Below, piece by piece: positions 13,301 through 25,081 of a stretch of 64,000 nt of DNA (positions are counted from its first letter, which is position 1; each line of letters begins with the position of its first letter). The DNA is from Whitmania pigra. Lineage: Eukaryota; Annelida; Clitellata; Hirudinida; Haemopidae. The translations under genes and the position numbers were made by a program. The notes under the pieces are model-generated. The model had not been told where the DNA came from, searched no databases, and was given only the letters and a program-made list of their open reading frames with translations. Location: NCBI GenBank assembly GCA_021613335.1, contig JAJTWR010000044.1, positions 2,872,001 to 2,936,000 on the forward strand, written 5' to 3'.

Positions 13301-16300
13301 GCCAAGAAATCTTTAGCAAAGCAAAGTAAACTTTGAGATATTTTACATTGTTGATAGAATTACTACAAAAATTGAATAAACTTTTTATTCAAATTAAATT
13401 TTAAAAAATCACTAAAATCTTGTCATTTTAGATCAAGCAATAATGAGTTGTCAAAGTTCTTACAAGTAAATAATGAACTATTAATTATAATATTATTAAT
13501 TAACAAATTATCTTGGTGAACCTGTTTGATGTTCTACAGGATGCCACAAAAATGGCTGATCTTCTGATCGACTTGTGCAATAAGGACTGCAAGGAGAGCA
13601 GCATTAACATTTCGCAACACTTCAAAACCCTTCTAAGATTTCTCAACGACAAGTTAATTAATTTATTTATTTTGTCGTTCGTTCGTGCATCAGTTCACCA
13701 CGAGAACGTTCAACCGATACTTTCAGGGATCTCAGTCCGATCCTCGTACCTCTTCAGAAGCAAATGATTCCGACACTTCCCAACGTTCACGTCAACATTT
13801 CCGACCTCTCGAAACACGTGGCCTTCTCCTCGTCGCCCGTTTACATCGCAGGAATCGAGGATAAGGTTCCAACGAGCTCGTGACACTTCCCAATTTAAAT
13901 CAATCATTTTTCATGCAATAATTGATTTTCCCACCCAGGTTGAAGTGTTGTCTTCCCTCCAGAAACCAAAAAAAGTGACTTTTAAGGGCAGTGATGGGAA
14001 AAATTACGTGATGCTTTGCAAACCAAAGGTGGTTTTTGATGATGTTGTCGAACAAAACTTTTAGCTGACGATTAAAACTCGACTCGCCAGGATGATCTTC
14101 GAAAGGATGCGAGGCTCATGGAGTTCACAAACATCGTCAACAGATGTCTCAAGAAGCACCAAGACTCCAGAAAGAGAAACCTTCACATCAGAACTTTTGT
14201 GAGGGTTGCTTCTGCTCCTAATTTACGATTAATTAAAAATTAAATGCAGTATTTTGCAATGCAATCACCTTGTCTGAAATGATTGAATTTCTGATTATTA
14301 AAACATTTCAATCATTAAAATCATTGTGGCGGCTAAATGCTGATTGAAATTTATAGGTTTGAAATTAGCAATTATTGTTGAGTTTCATTAACTTTTAACC
14401 ATCGTTCAGACCGTAACTCCGCTCGACGAGGATTGCGGGATGCTCGAGTGGGTGTCGAACACCGCGGGTTTGCGGCCGATACTTCTCAACCTGTACAAGG
14501 AGAAGGGTTTGCACATGTCCGGCACTGAACTGAGGAATTGCCAATTACTGCCCAGAGAACCTGTGGAGTTTGTTTCACTTGTATTTCTACTTCACTTGCT
14601 AATTGTATTCAATAGTACTATTGTATTAATTATACCAATTGTAATAATTGTGCTAATCTTTAATATTGTCACCTTTTAGGAAGAAATTGAAGATATTCAA
14701 GGAAAGATTGCTGCCTAAGCATCCTGCCATTTTCAGTGAATGGTTCCTGAGAGTGTTTCCTGATCCGACCTCGTGGTGAGCATTTTAAAGCGAACCTGTC
14801 AGATTTTCATTCGAGCGTGAAGTGTTTGCTTGGATTCTAATTCCGACCCCCGACGTCATCAGGTACAGTGCCAGGAGATCTTTCGGGAGAACCACCGCGG
14901 TGATGAGCATGGTGGGGTACGTGTTGGGGTTGGGCGATCGACATGGTGAGAACATTTTGCTCGATGCCACCTGCGGTGATTGCGTCCACGTTGACTTCAG
15001 TTGTCTCTTCAACAAGGTGAATTTAATAGCATTAAAATGGTGATGATGATGATGAATTAATTAAAGGAGAATTGTTGAAATATTTTCTATTACTTTCCAA
15101 GGGGGAGACATTTGAATACCCTGAGGTGGTTCCTTTCAGATTGACTCACAACATGGTTGAAGCTATGGTTGGTTGTCATGCTTTGAAGCATTTTTTAAGT
15201 CATTATTAATGATGTTGTTGTTATATTTATACTTTTTTAAATAACTTTTATTATGTTGCTGTAATAATAATGTGCTTTTATTACCTCTGACAGGGGGTGC
15301 TAGGATACGAAGGCATCTTCAGAAAGTCTTGCGAGGTGACATTAAGAGTAATGAGAGACGAGATGGATTCTCTAATGAGGTTGATATATTTTATCGGATG
15401 TATTATAATATTCATGAGTTTGATCTATCTTATCTGAATATTCATTTCCTTTTGCAATTTGAGCAATTGATCATTTCCTTTGTTCCTATTTAAGTTAACT
15501 TATTTACATGTTTATATAAATAATATGTTCGAAATATGAGAACTGAATAAAAATATTATTTAATACACAATCAGCATCTTGAAGACCTTCATTTTTGATC
15601 CTCTCGTGGAGTGGAAAAAGCCTGCTGGTGGCAGAAACAACCCTCGAGAAACCGGTGAAATTGTCAACGAACAGGTTGCTAAGCATATTCTCGTCGTGTG
15701 TTCAGCACTTATATTAAAGCCTCACATCAATTATATTTTCTTTCTTTGTTCATATTTTTGTATTCCCATTTTGATGATTGATGTAATTTATTAATTATTA
15801 ATGCTATTATTATTATTCAAATTATTACTAACAATTGTTTAATAATGATGCTTTCATTGCTGTACTAGGCATTCGAAGTTGCTTTTTAACTCAAGAATTG
15901 CATGAGAAGAGTATTTCCTTGAATGTTCTTTTTTTATTGTTATTTTGGTATTCCACTCATTTTTCTAATCCTTAAGTTTTTTGCTCGAACGTGGCTTCAA
16001 GTGGTGAAAGAATGTCGAGTTGATGTTTTTAACTCCAGATTTACGGTTTCCTGTTAAAATTGTAAACATAACTGTTGGACTTTATCTTTTGTTGAGCACT
16101 AATTGCAATTGATTAATTAATTCATTCATTATTCATTGAGGTTTCAGCCTTATTACTTTACCAGTTTATTTTTAAGATATTCCCTCCATTCAGTTGTTTA
16201 TATTTCCAGGCAAAGTCCCATGTGAGCAACATCGAGGACCGTTTGAGGGGTTCCATGAAGCAGAGGTACATCGGTCTGCCCCTCTCTGTGGAAGGACAAG

Positions 16301-16452
16301 TCAGCAGCCTCATCAGGGTTTGAAGATTGAATTATTCACATCCACAAGTTTACTCAATTTATTTGAATATTTCTGTTTAATTTTTTCTGCAGGAAGCAAC
16401 CGACGAAAAGAATCTCTGTCGCATGTACATCGGCTGGGCTGCCTACATGTGA
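1302..16452 (+). CDS. ATR: ATR checkpoint serine/threonine kinase (PIKK family), multi-exon
   Basis: ATR is the nuclear kinase that, with ATRIP, senses RPA-coated single-stranded DNA and phosphorylates CHK1. The N-terminal HEAT-type exons run from 1302 to about 8,500; the exon near 1,660 resembles the vertebrate N terminus ([12 protein letters not shown]). The UME-like part ends at [14 protein letters not shown] (8,476-8,517). FAT-domain exons follow from about 9,200 to 13,150. Kinase exons run from about 13,727: [16 protein letters not shown] (13,940-14,000), the catalytic loop [13 protein letters not shown] (about 14,926-14,965), then [10 protein letters not shown] carrying the DFG-equivalent. 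The FATC exon ends [16 protein letters not shown] at 16,452. Internal exons joined by eye keep frame across consensus GT/AG introns and I saw no disabling change. The first coding exon is unresolved, so the 5' boundary is partial. Introns hold a SINE and several tandem repeats. An AATAAA lies about 225 bp after the stop. Confidence 0.96.
8550..8710 (+). repeat. Degenerate tRNA-derived SINE copy in an ATR intron
   Basis: This is a diverged copy of the SINE found intact at 50,937-51,124. Shared blocks include GGCAACGGTCGTAATGTGTTG, degenerate, then CCCTTGGGAAGGA and GCTATGCATATGG. It fills about 70 percent of a 230-bp intron (8,518-8,747) between the GAIDPGR exon and the next exon. It is clearly older than the other copies. 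Confidence 0.85.
11779..11989 (+). repeat. 36-bp minisatellite carrying repeated 3' splice sites in an ATR intron
   Basis: About five and a half units (one of 39 bp, the rest 36 bp) fill the end of the intron 11,707-11,989. Each unit contains CATTCAGGG or a close variant, and the last CATTCAG is the actual acceptor of the exon that starts GGA GAT TTT GAC at 11,990. The candidate AGs fall at about 11,806, 11,845, 11,881, 11,917, 11,953 and 11,989. Use of an upstream AG would read GGA AAT ATA TTG TAA, an in-frame stop. Confidence 0.9.
12954..13025 (+). repeat. (TAA)n-type microsatellite
   Basis: An interrupted TAA/AAT run in an ATR intron between the exon ending FSILK and the exon [10 protein letters not shown]. 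Confidence 0.85.
13180..13280 (+). repeat. Short tandem repeat, about 19-20 bp unit
   Basis: About five units of CATCATTATTTTTTAAAGT, or the variant with TTTTTGTAAAGT, lie in the ATR intron after the exon ending [10 protein letters not shown]. Confidence 0.85.
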
Positions 16453-16675
16453 TCGCAAACTGTTTTATTTTAAAACTTTTTGAACGAGCAAAGCATTTTG
16501 ACCCTGAATTTTTAAGCCAACCTGAAAACTTTCATCACCTTTGTGGAAGACTGCGTGCGGCGCAATGAATAACATTTCTGCAATTTGAGTTTAGAGTTGT
16601 TTGGTTCTGACACCGTTAGCACTGTGTGTGGGATGCTTTCCAATCACTTCACAGTTTAATTATAAAAATAATAAT

Positions 16676-16681
16676 AATAAA
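16676..16681 (+). terminator. Probable ATR polyadenylation signal AATAAA
   Basis: Canonical hexamer about 225 bp after the ATR stop codon, at the end of an AAT-rich run. The hexamer is common by chance in sequence this AT-rich. Confidence 0.45.
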
Positions 16682-16774
16682 CTATGTTTAAATCGTATTT
16701 GTATCTGTAAATCTTATTGTGGGATACTCTGACGACTGATTGCTCTCTGACTTAAGAGATTGCGGGATTTTCCA

Positions 16775-16780
16775 TTTATT
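16775..16780 (-). terminator. Probable polyadenylation signal of the peptide-precursor gene
   Basis: TTTATT on the plus strand reads AATAAA on the minus strand, about 100 bp after the stop at 16,882. With the ATR signal it implies two convergent transcription units about 100 bp apart. Confidence 0.45.
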
Positions 16781-16881
16781 TCTTAATATCATAAAAATGT
16801 TTTTCTTATAAATTACCGCGTATTAAAATTCTAAAACTCAATCGATTGAAGCAACTTGAAGTTCTTTATGAGATGCTTGCC

Positions 16882-17199
16882 CTACTTTCCATATCCACCT
16901 CCGTAACTGTTTGGAGCGATTCCAATGGCGCCGAAGTAATCTCTCGGTTCATGTTCGTCCTGGTAACAACAAGTCATCAAATAACAATGTTGTTTGCGGA
17001 AACGAATCTAAATTTGATTACAAAGCACCTGTTCCGCGAGATCCAGGAGTCTTTTAATCAACTCACTTCTGATGCTCCTCTTTAACCTCATAATTTTCTC
17101 AACTTCTGGGCCTCCGCTCGGTAGTTTGTGTGCTCTGATATCATTGCTCTGCAGAACGAACAATAAGGCCAGCATCGTTACAATCAACAAATGCGTCAT
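16882..17199 (-). CDS. Putative secreted, C-terminally amidated peptide precursor (two exons)
   Basis: I do not recognise this 82-residue protein. Exon 1 (17,199-17,029) starts MTHLLIVTMLALLFVLQ, a strong signal peptide of about 20-23 residues. It is followed by a linker ending in the dibasic site LKR (residues 39-41) and by the helical stretch SIRSELIKRLLDLAEQ. Exon 2 (16,959-16,882) adds DEHEPRDYFGAIGIAPNSY and ends GGGYGK-stop. A terminal Gly-Lys is the usual signal for an amidated C terminus, here Tyr-amide. The 69-bp intron has donor CAG|GTGCTT and acceptor TACCAG|GAC and keeps frame. The ATG at 17,199 is preferred over one at 17,274 because only it puts the hydrophobic segment at the N terminus. 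There are no cysteines, so it is not CCHamide-like. It could also be a host-defence peptide. The gene model is an inference from splice signals. Confidence 0.6.
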
Positions 17200-17274
17200 G
17201 ATTACTCGAACGTAGAGCTGATCCCACTTGGTTTTGTTTATATAGTAGCAAGCATAATGAGAAAAACATTTCAT

Positions 17275-20200
17275 TGGGGAAATTACTCGTGATAATGATG
17301 AGCCGTATAATTTTCTGTCAGAGTTGGATGGCTCTGAAATAAGTAGCCCGTAAACAACCTCCTGGCGCGTTCATCACGTCTGTCCGTATCTCTGCGTTTA
17401 ATTACGCAGAATAACATTCGTATTTTTTGTTTCAGTTGCTGTGAACGTATAATTTTATAATAAATTCAGATTTAACAACTTATTTCTGTTCATTTCATCA
17501 AATAAAAATTGACAGCTATCGTTCTTAAAGTAACCAATGCCTCGCTGATTTTATTTATGGAGAATAACTGGGGTTCGTAATGTGTTTGAATCATCCAGTT
17601 GGCGAACACTGGAAACATCCATCACAAGTGTTTTTATTGGTACAAATCAAAGGATTTTCATCCTAAAAATAAGCTCTTTGTCAGTTTGTTTGGAGAAAGA
17701 CAAATACTTTAAAGAAATTTCAAAATGAAAGCAAAAAAAACAAGTTATATTTTCGTTTATCGATTCCCGGAGCCAGATAAATTCTACAGAAAATCCGAGA
17801 AATAACAATTTTGCTGAACGTTTTTAAACTTTCTTTCATTCTAAAGAATGTAGAGATTTGCTATTAATTTATATGATTTTTTTTTAAATGCCCATCAATC
17901 TTTTTCACTCACCACGCCCTCATTAGTTTATGGTAAACGAATAAAACGGTAACATTCATAATTTATTAGTATAAAATGTTTAGCCTTTCGGTTTATTTGC
18001 ACGGATATTACTATACAGGAATAAAGTCTTTGATGTTCGCCGACTGGAATATTGAAATTCGAGCCATCATGTGGTTGCAATAAGCAGCAAGTTCTGGACG
18101 ATAGCGGAATGGCGAGAGATGAGGAATGTGGCTGGAATGGAACACTCGGATTTTAATATCTTCCCTCCATCATTCACCATTCCATGTTTTGACAACAAGC
18201 ACTTCCGAGGAATGTCCGTAGTGACCCTTTCAGATAACAAACAACTCCGACTGCTCGAAAGTTTGAATAAATATTATTATTTTATAATAGTGAATATTAA
18301 TCGATTTCCTAATTAGGTTTAAATCTTAGTCAGACAAAATACTGATGGTATGTAACTTGTCATGATTTCGTTCATTATTATTTCCATGAAGAAGATGAAG
18401 AGATAAGAAATTCTCTTCCATTATTTTTAAGCATAAAAACATTATTTTATGCATACCGCATCAATTTATGTTCGGAGGGAGCTTGGAATCGTGTTGCACA
18501 AAAATTCGACAATCTCAACAACAGTCATAATAACAAAAATAAACGATATATATGTATCAATATAAATTAACAAAATAAATATAATTTTGTGTGTATAATA
18601 ATTAGTTTAATTTGATTATTCTAATCATCATTATTTAATATCTTTGCATTAAACTAATAAATTATCTTAACTTATCTTATTTTATCATAGCCTTTTAATT
18701 TCATAACCAACTGTGCCCGCTGGTTAAGTGAAGCAGTTTGAACAATTCTGAAAAGCAGCGAGGACACAAAAACTGAGATTTCAGTGTAAAACTGCTTGTA
18801 AGGTTGTTGCGAGAGACAACATTATTTTTGGGTATTTTTAAAACTCTTTCCATGATTTCAACTCTGGATTTCACGAGACGTACGTGCGCGTAAAATGGTG
18901 CAAGAAGCAATAAGGTAGACGTATATCTTAAAAGCCGTGATTGAGACTTGCCAGCCTTTTAAGAGGTTTAACATTTACTGAATTACACGTTCCTTCTCAG
19001 AAAGATTTTTAGTCGATAAACTAACTGGTCGAACAAATTAGAGTTAAACATTAACAAAGGCCTTGAAATCAAGAAGCAATGTAAAGGTCCACATTAAAAG
19101 GATTGAATATTCTGAATTGACAGATGTTTAACATATATGATAACGTTATTCATGTCATCTATTAAAACATTCGCTGTGATGTAATATATTATAATACCAT
19201 ATCAGCTCAATCAGAGGGAACTGTTTCTTAAAACCTTCAACTGATATTCAAGATGGCATTTAATATTTTCCCTGCATAAAATGTTGTGAGATCCACGTAA
19301 TTCCAAGGTCTAAAGATAAATTAAAAATAAATTAGAGAAATACTTTTGTTTATAAATATCTGAAACGCTTTGCATTATCTTCTCAAGAACCAACATTTTC
19401 AGAAAGCAAGATCACTACCAACCCTAAACCGACCCAGAATCACTAAGCCAATTTTGTCCGCAACACTTTTGTTAAATGATAAAAAGTCCACCTTTGATTT
19501 TGTTGTTTTGCAATTTTTCATGGTTCTCCGCCTCGATTTGTCTTCATGTCGGTACAAACGACTGCTAAGTCATCCTTACGATTAATACATACCTTTCTAA
19601 ACTCTCTCCATATCACTGTTATCCATTGTTCTAATATCTTCCTCCAAAACTTACTTGTTGCCTTATTATTTACATCCAATTTTACAATAAAATGTTTTGT
19701 GTTTTTTAATATTAAAACTTTAATGGCGTTCGACTGCTTTCTGTTTTACACAAGTTTGTTATAAATTGACTCCATTGAGTTAGCAAATGCCGGCTTTAAA
19801 TTGATCGGACTTGTTTATTGAATAAACAAAGAATATTACGACTACCACAATTTGCAACATTTCATATGGCAACGTATGAATTAGCAATTAATATTTAAGT
19901 AATAAATTACGTATTAATGTATAAGTTATATATTCACTTTAATTAAATGTCCATTAAATAAATGTACGCATCATTCAAATTATTTTTCTGTTAATACATT
20001 GCATTGCATCGAGTAATTTAAACATTTAAACTCTAACTGAAGATTTCAAATATAACATCTTAGCAGATTTGTGATGAGTATAACTTGATATCTGCGCAAA
20101 TATCTGTAGTAATAATGTAATTAATGTACTAATAATTTTATATATAATGTATATATATATTAATAATAATATGATATAGTTTATCTATATCATTATTTTA

Positions 20201-21845
20201 TATATAATTTTTAGATATTATTATTACTATTATTACATGTGTCGGAATCTTTCCACTTGGAGCTATTGTTATGAAAGTTTCTATGACACTTTGTCCAGGA
20301 GTCATTGTAGAAAGCAATTTCCTAAATTACTTAAGTTTTTAAAAAACTATACACTTCTCATGAAGTCTGTTGTAAACACTGTGGCAGTAAAAATAAAACC
20401 GCACAATTAATTTTCTTTTATTGTTGGACTACTTTTACTTCTTATTAGTTTGATTAACCGGGCAGCGCAGAATACTCTAGCTGTCGATGAACGTAAATAA
20501 TGCGATGGATGTGCAATGGAATGCCGACCACCTGCGCACTTACGACTACCACAATTTCTTCCGATATCTTCGCCCAGTGAAGAATTAGACTTCGTTGTTG
20601 TTTGCTGTTGTAAAATGGCGTGCTTGAAGGAATTTCGGAAACCCGAACCAAAACATTCCATTCCCCAAAAAATGATAAGACTTTATTTTCTGTATTAATG
20701 TGAATAATTGTCAAAAATAATGCTTTATTTGTTATCAATTCTCAATTTAAAGTCGTAACTTCTTTACAATTTATCAGTTGGGGGTGTTATAACTTTATTG
20801 AATCTTTCGTGAAATAGCGAACTTAAGACGGATGAAAATAGTTGCTGTAAATCAACTTGATAGCCCAGATCGTTCATCTCATGTGTCAGTTTTAATTAGC
20901 AACATGTCACATGTTTTGAGAACTTACATTCTTCTATTTGAGATCTGGAGAAAATTTTCAAAGCAAGCGGAACTTAGAATGTAATCAAATATATATTCAT
21001 AACTTGGTTGTTTGCAATTCAACAAGTCATCTAAACTTTGGTGTACCTAAGCACATTCAATTGATTAATCTACATTGCATTATACAGGTATTAATCTTGC
21101 AAAAATCGTGTTAATCTCATAGAACAAAAACGCCACCCATGTGTTTGGTTGTCAATCATTACTTTCTCCAAACTTTCAACAACACATCGCACTGTGACCT
21201 GAACCTGTTACACTCACGTGCACCTGCTTGTGGTCAACAATTTGTTGTTCACATTTTTAGTCTTTGTGAGTTCGGCGAAACTCAAATTGATTCGAGTCTG
21301 AATCTAATTGATTTCGCGAGGTTGCACTAGGTACCTCTGATCTATTTTATTCCATTTATGTTTGCGACCTAATAAGAGCTTTTAAAATCAATCAAGCAAC
21401 GCCGTACATATGGGCAGTCGAGTAAAGGGAATGAGTTTGAGAATGGGGAGAAAACCATTCGTAAAAGAGTATCGTAATAAGTTTCATTTTGGACCCAATT
21501 TCATTCAATTTCATTTGCATCTGAAATTGGCTTGTAGAATGATCTTCCCCCTAATTTACATTGAATTCGCCTTGCAACATCAAGCTATTGAAACATTGAA
21601 ACAATTAAATATAATAAAAAACATATACGAGCGTAGTTTGTTAATCATACTCTTGTACGTTTTTTAATAATCAACGATGGCTTCTCACGACTGCAAAGAA
21701 GTGTTATAAGATGCGTTTAAGCACGTATGTGTGCTCTACTGTAGCGTTTATAAGGAGCTGTGATTATTCGCTCTTGAAGGTTCTGTCTCTGTTCACAAGG
21801 GGTAAATAATATGATATAATACGTTTTATCAGATTGGCTTGAAGC
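17275..21845. other. Intergenic AT-rich region, no supported gene
   Basis: I see no gene with recognisable domains or convincing splice structure. Short open frames (for example 18,701-18,910 on minus, 20,407-20,661 on minus, 21,410-21,667 on plus) resemble nothing I know and fit chance. Very AT-rich stretches occur near 18,540-18,700 and 20,110-20,230. The distal part probably holds the promoter and 5' UTR of the GPCR at 21,846. Confidence 0.5.
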
Positions 21846-22970
21846 ATGGAGCAAACAACAGCTGCGCCTTCGAACTTCAGCGATGCTGACGACAGCATCC
21901 TCGAACCGTACGTGGCCCCAGTCCTTTATTCGTTGGTCATCTTGATCGGATTCATCGGTAATGGACTGCTCATCCTCACAGTCATGGCACATTCTGCTAT
22001 GCGTTCGATTTCGAACATTTTCCTCTTGAGTCTCGCCATTGGAGACATGCTGGTGATCGTCATCGTAACTCCTCTCCGCATGACGCTCTACATCCTCAAT
22101 TCAACTTGGAAGTGCGGAGAATTTTTCTGCAGGATCTACGGCTTCCTTATCGATCTTTCGCAAGGAGTTTCAATATTCACACTTACTGCTCTGGCAGGGG
22201 ATAGATTTGTGGCCATAGTTCTGCCCATGACAGCCCTCGGATGGTCCACCAAGAAAAAGACCATCATCATCAGCGTCTTGTTGTGGATATTGGCAATCAT
22301 TTTTGCTTTTCCTGGAATTGTCACCAGCAGACTGAAGACGTTTCCCATAATGCTCGAAGATACTATACAAAACATAACCTACTGTAGCTTGTTCGGGATT
22401 TTCAACACGACAGATATCGATTACCATCCTTACGTCCTTTCAAGTCGGATTTTGAACCTGATAGTTTACTACATCATCCCTCTCCTGATCATCACCTTCA
22501 TGTACGTCTCCATTGCTGTTACGCTCACGAGAAGTTCTTCTCGCTCAGCGAGGGAAGTCCTCAGTTCGTCTGCAAACGTGAATTTGAAGAAGCAAATGAT
22601 GGCTCGACGACACATAGCCAAAATGGTGTTAGTCATTGTTGTGCTCTTTTTCATCTGCTGGACCCCGCACCATATTATCATTTATTTCAAGTATTTTTCG
22701 CGGGGTCTGAGCTATGAAAACCTTCGAATCTACTTGTTCGTCCACTGGTTGTTTCCCTTGTTAAATTCATGCGTCAACCCGCCTGCCCTCTACTTCATGA
22801 ACACTGAATTCAGACGTTACTTCAATCACTATTTGTTCGGTTGGTGTTGCAGATCTAAACGCCTTCAACCGAAACATCGTTCTAGCGACGGCGCCATAAC
22901 TGCAACTACACTATGTAAAGGTGCTAACGAGAATTTAAACCTATCGAAAGATAATGTTTTTACTAACTAA
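21846..22970 (+). CDS. Rhodopsin-family peptide GPCR, bombesin/CCHamide-receptor type, intronless
   Basis: A 374-residue seven-transmembrane receptor in a single exon. TM1 has the GNGL motif (about residues 38-41). TM2 reads LSLAIGDML (Gly in place of the usual Ala before the Asp). After TM3 the DRY motif is DRF (about 119-121). TM6 has FFICWTPHH, and TM7 reads LLNSCVNPPALYF (NPxxxY class). The TM3 entry Cys (FFCRIYG) and an extracellular-loop-2 Cys (ITYCSLFG) can form the conserved disulfide. The N terminus has an NFS glycosylation sequon. CWxP and NSCVNPxALY together resemble bombesin, endothelin-B-like and arthropod CCHamide receptors, so Gq coupling to a neuropeptide is likely by family. 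A cysteine pair in the tail (GWCCRSKR) may be palmitoylated. The ATG at 21,846 gives a normal length. The ligand cannot be told from sequence. Confidence 0.93.
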   Translation: MEQTTAAPSNFSDADDSILEPYVAPVLYSLVILIGFIGNGLLILTVMAHSAMRSISNIFLLSLAIGDMLVIVIVTPLRMTLYILNSTWKCGEFFCRIYGFLIDLSQGVSIFTLTALAGDRFVAIVLPMTALGWSTKKKTIIISVLLWILAIIFAFPGIVTSRLKTFPIMLEDTIQNITYCSLFGIFNTTDIDYHPYVLSSRILNLIVYYIIPLLIITFMYVSIAVTLTRSSSRSAREVLSSSANVNLKKQMMARRHIAKMVLVIVVLFFICWTPHHIIIYFKYFSRGLSYENLRIYLFVHWLFPLLNSCVNPPALYFMNTEFRRYFNHYLFGWCCRSKRLQPKHRSSDGAITATTLCKGANENLNLSKDNVFTN

Positions 22971-23825
22971 CTTCTGATCTAGAATGAATGTAGATATACG
23001 CATTTTAGCATGTTCAGTGGAGAGCATCAATGTTAAGGTTGTTTGAAAACATGATTTACATGTAATAGAAATACCATTTATAAATCCGACAGAGCGTCGA
23101 GTAATGATAAAAATTGACGATAAAAATCTGCACATTATTTTATCGCTTTGAAAGGAATGTCAGACTACAAGTCGGTTGAAGGAATATCATCTGAATGTTG
23201 AAGAAAAGCATGCTGCATCTGCTTATGTATTTCTGCTTACTGTTTATTGGGCCTATTGATGGCGATACAAACTTCAACTTCATTGATAATTTCATAAATT
23301 GAACTACAAATAAATTAAATTATTAGTCATCTCATTTCGAACAAAAACGCACCGTTTCTTTTCAAATGAGTCATTTGGTTCTTCATGTTCCTTCGTCTTA
23401 TTCCCAATTTCAATAGTAAGTAATAAATGCTTCATGTCAATTCTATCATCGCACTGTTCTTTAACATTTTAATGTACAAATAATTTAGCATTAGATGTTA
23501 TTTACAAAATATTATTTCTTGGAAATTTTAAGAATTTCAATATGTGGACATGCATAGAATGTTACTTTCAAAATAAATGTATGACTGAAATAACTACCGT
23601 GTTTAAAATAAGCCATATCATGAAGTTTCGTAATAATGTGCGACAATAAGCCTTGGTTAAGATAATCAGTATCTAAGGTGGTGTTCCAGCCCTGCAGCAA
23701 CACTCGATGCTATATTATTTTATAATATATTAATGTAATGTAATGTGGGTCATATAAGTTACAGCTACCACGAGTCTCTTTATAACAGAGGTACGGTAAC
23801 CGGATGATAATGCCGGTGTTACATT
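22971..23825. other. Intergenic region downstream of the GPCR
   Basis: This holds the receptor's 3' UTR and AT-rich spacer. I see no gene. Confidence 0.5.
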
Positions 23826-24330
23826 CAGTGGCGTACCAAAGGTTCATGCAGCCTTGGGCGGTCATAAGATTTTCCACCACCTCCCCCCTCTTGACCGTTA
23901 ATAATCCGTTAACCTTCAAAATTTCAAAAAGCTCTCAATTATTTATTTTCACGAAACTTCAATCAAATTAAAAAATTACAAACAAACCTTCTGCGCTTTT
24001 CTTTCCTCGATTTTTTTTTATAATAGTTTCAAAATTCAGTCCATTGACAAGTTCCCTCTCCATGAAGATGCCAAGTTTGGTAGCCTTGTCTGGCTCATCG
24101 ATCATCGAATATAGGTTTTTTTATTAAACTAAGTTTGGAGAATAAGAGCTCACAGCTAGCAACATTAATAGCCTGGACTAGTAAGATACGCAGCAGAATC
24201 ACAATGTTAGGGGCAGAATTTCTGAAGCACTTGACTAATCGACTTTCACTTAACATCGCCAAATCAAATTTCATTATTTTTCATTCTCCAAAAAAGATCT
24301 TTCAAAAATCCCTTCCATAAATAATATTGT
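23826..24330 (-). pseudogene. hAT transposase C-terminal relic with a terminal repeat
   Basis: Read on the minus strand, 24,196-24,120 encodes LLRILLVQAINVASCELLF then SKLSLIK. This is the hAT dimerisation-domain signature (compare LCKILLVIPVTTASVERSF in the element at 54.2 kb). After a frame change come weakly matching residues (DEPDKATKLGIFMERELVNG), and the element ends at CAGTGGCGTACCAAAGG (plus strand 23,826), a typical hAT terminus. Stops and frameshifts make it dead. The other end and the target duplication were not found. Confidence 0.75.
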
Positions 24331-25081
24331 TCTGATAAGAGTCACTAGCTTTCATTTGAGCGCCTTGCCAGCTTTAGCGCTTAGTAACTTTTTTACTGCA
24401 ATTAAAAAATACAAGACATTTCCAGAAAATAAGCTTTACCTTGTATTTTGGGGCAAAAATTAATGTAAGACTAATGTCAAATATTAGGGTGAACACGTTA
24501 CATTACCATGGCAAAACCTGTTGAACTTTAATTCGCTCCCTTCTTACTGAAATTTTTATGATTATCACCGTTAAATTATTTGCACTGAGGTGTTGCACTA
24601 AATGAGATATAAAAAAAATAATAATGATCTCCGAATGGAATGGCACGTACATTCCCTTTAGTGAACCGTCGAATTTATGAAACTCAAAATTACAAATAAA
24701 AGAATCGCTAACGAACCTAACTTCAGTTCTTAGAAATGTTCATTAGGCAAACATCAGAAGAATAACACCCGTTATCCACACTGAAAAAATATTCTAGCAG
24801 AAGGAATAAGCTCTGCAAATTTTTTAATTGTAACAAATCAGAGCTTCGTTGGCACTAAAAACATGGACCAATGAGAAGCTAGATGATCAAATAAATGAAT
24901 TTCTCTTGGCAAAAAGATATCATGGAATATCTACACTAAAATGGCCTTACTTACTCATTAACTGAAAATCAGCAATTCCATCCAAGTAACTCAAAAACAA
25001 AAAAACATATGACTCATTTTTTTAAAGAATCAAATCATAATTCTATTCAAACAAAAAAATATTCAAATGGGTTCAGTCCAA
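24331..25081. other. Spacer with NUP37 3' flank
   Basis: AT-rich; no gene seen. It should contain the NUP37 3' UTR on the minus strand. Confidence 0.45.

Noticed and set aside
21410..21667. 85-codon open frame upstream of the GPCR
   Set aside because: No domain, no signal peptide and no context; fits a chance frame in the receptor's 5' region.
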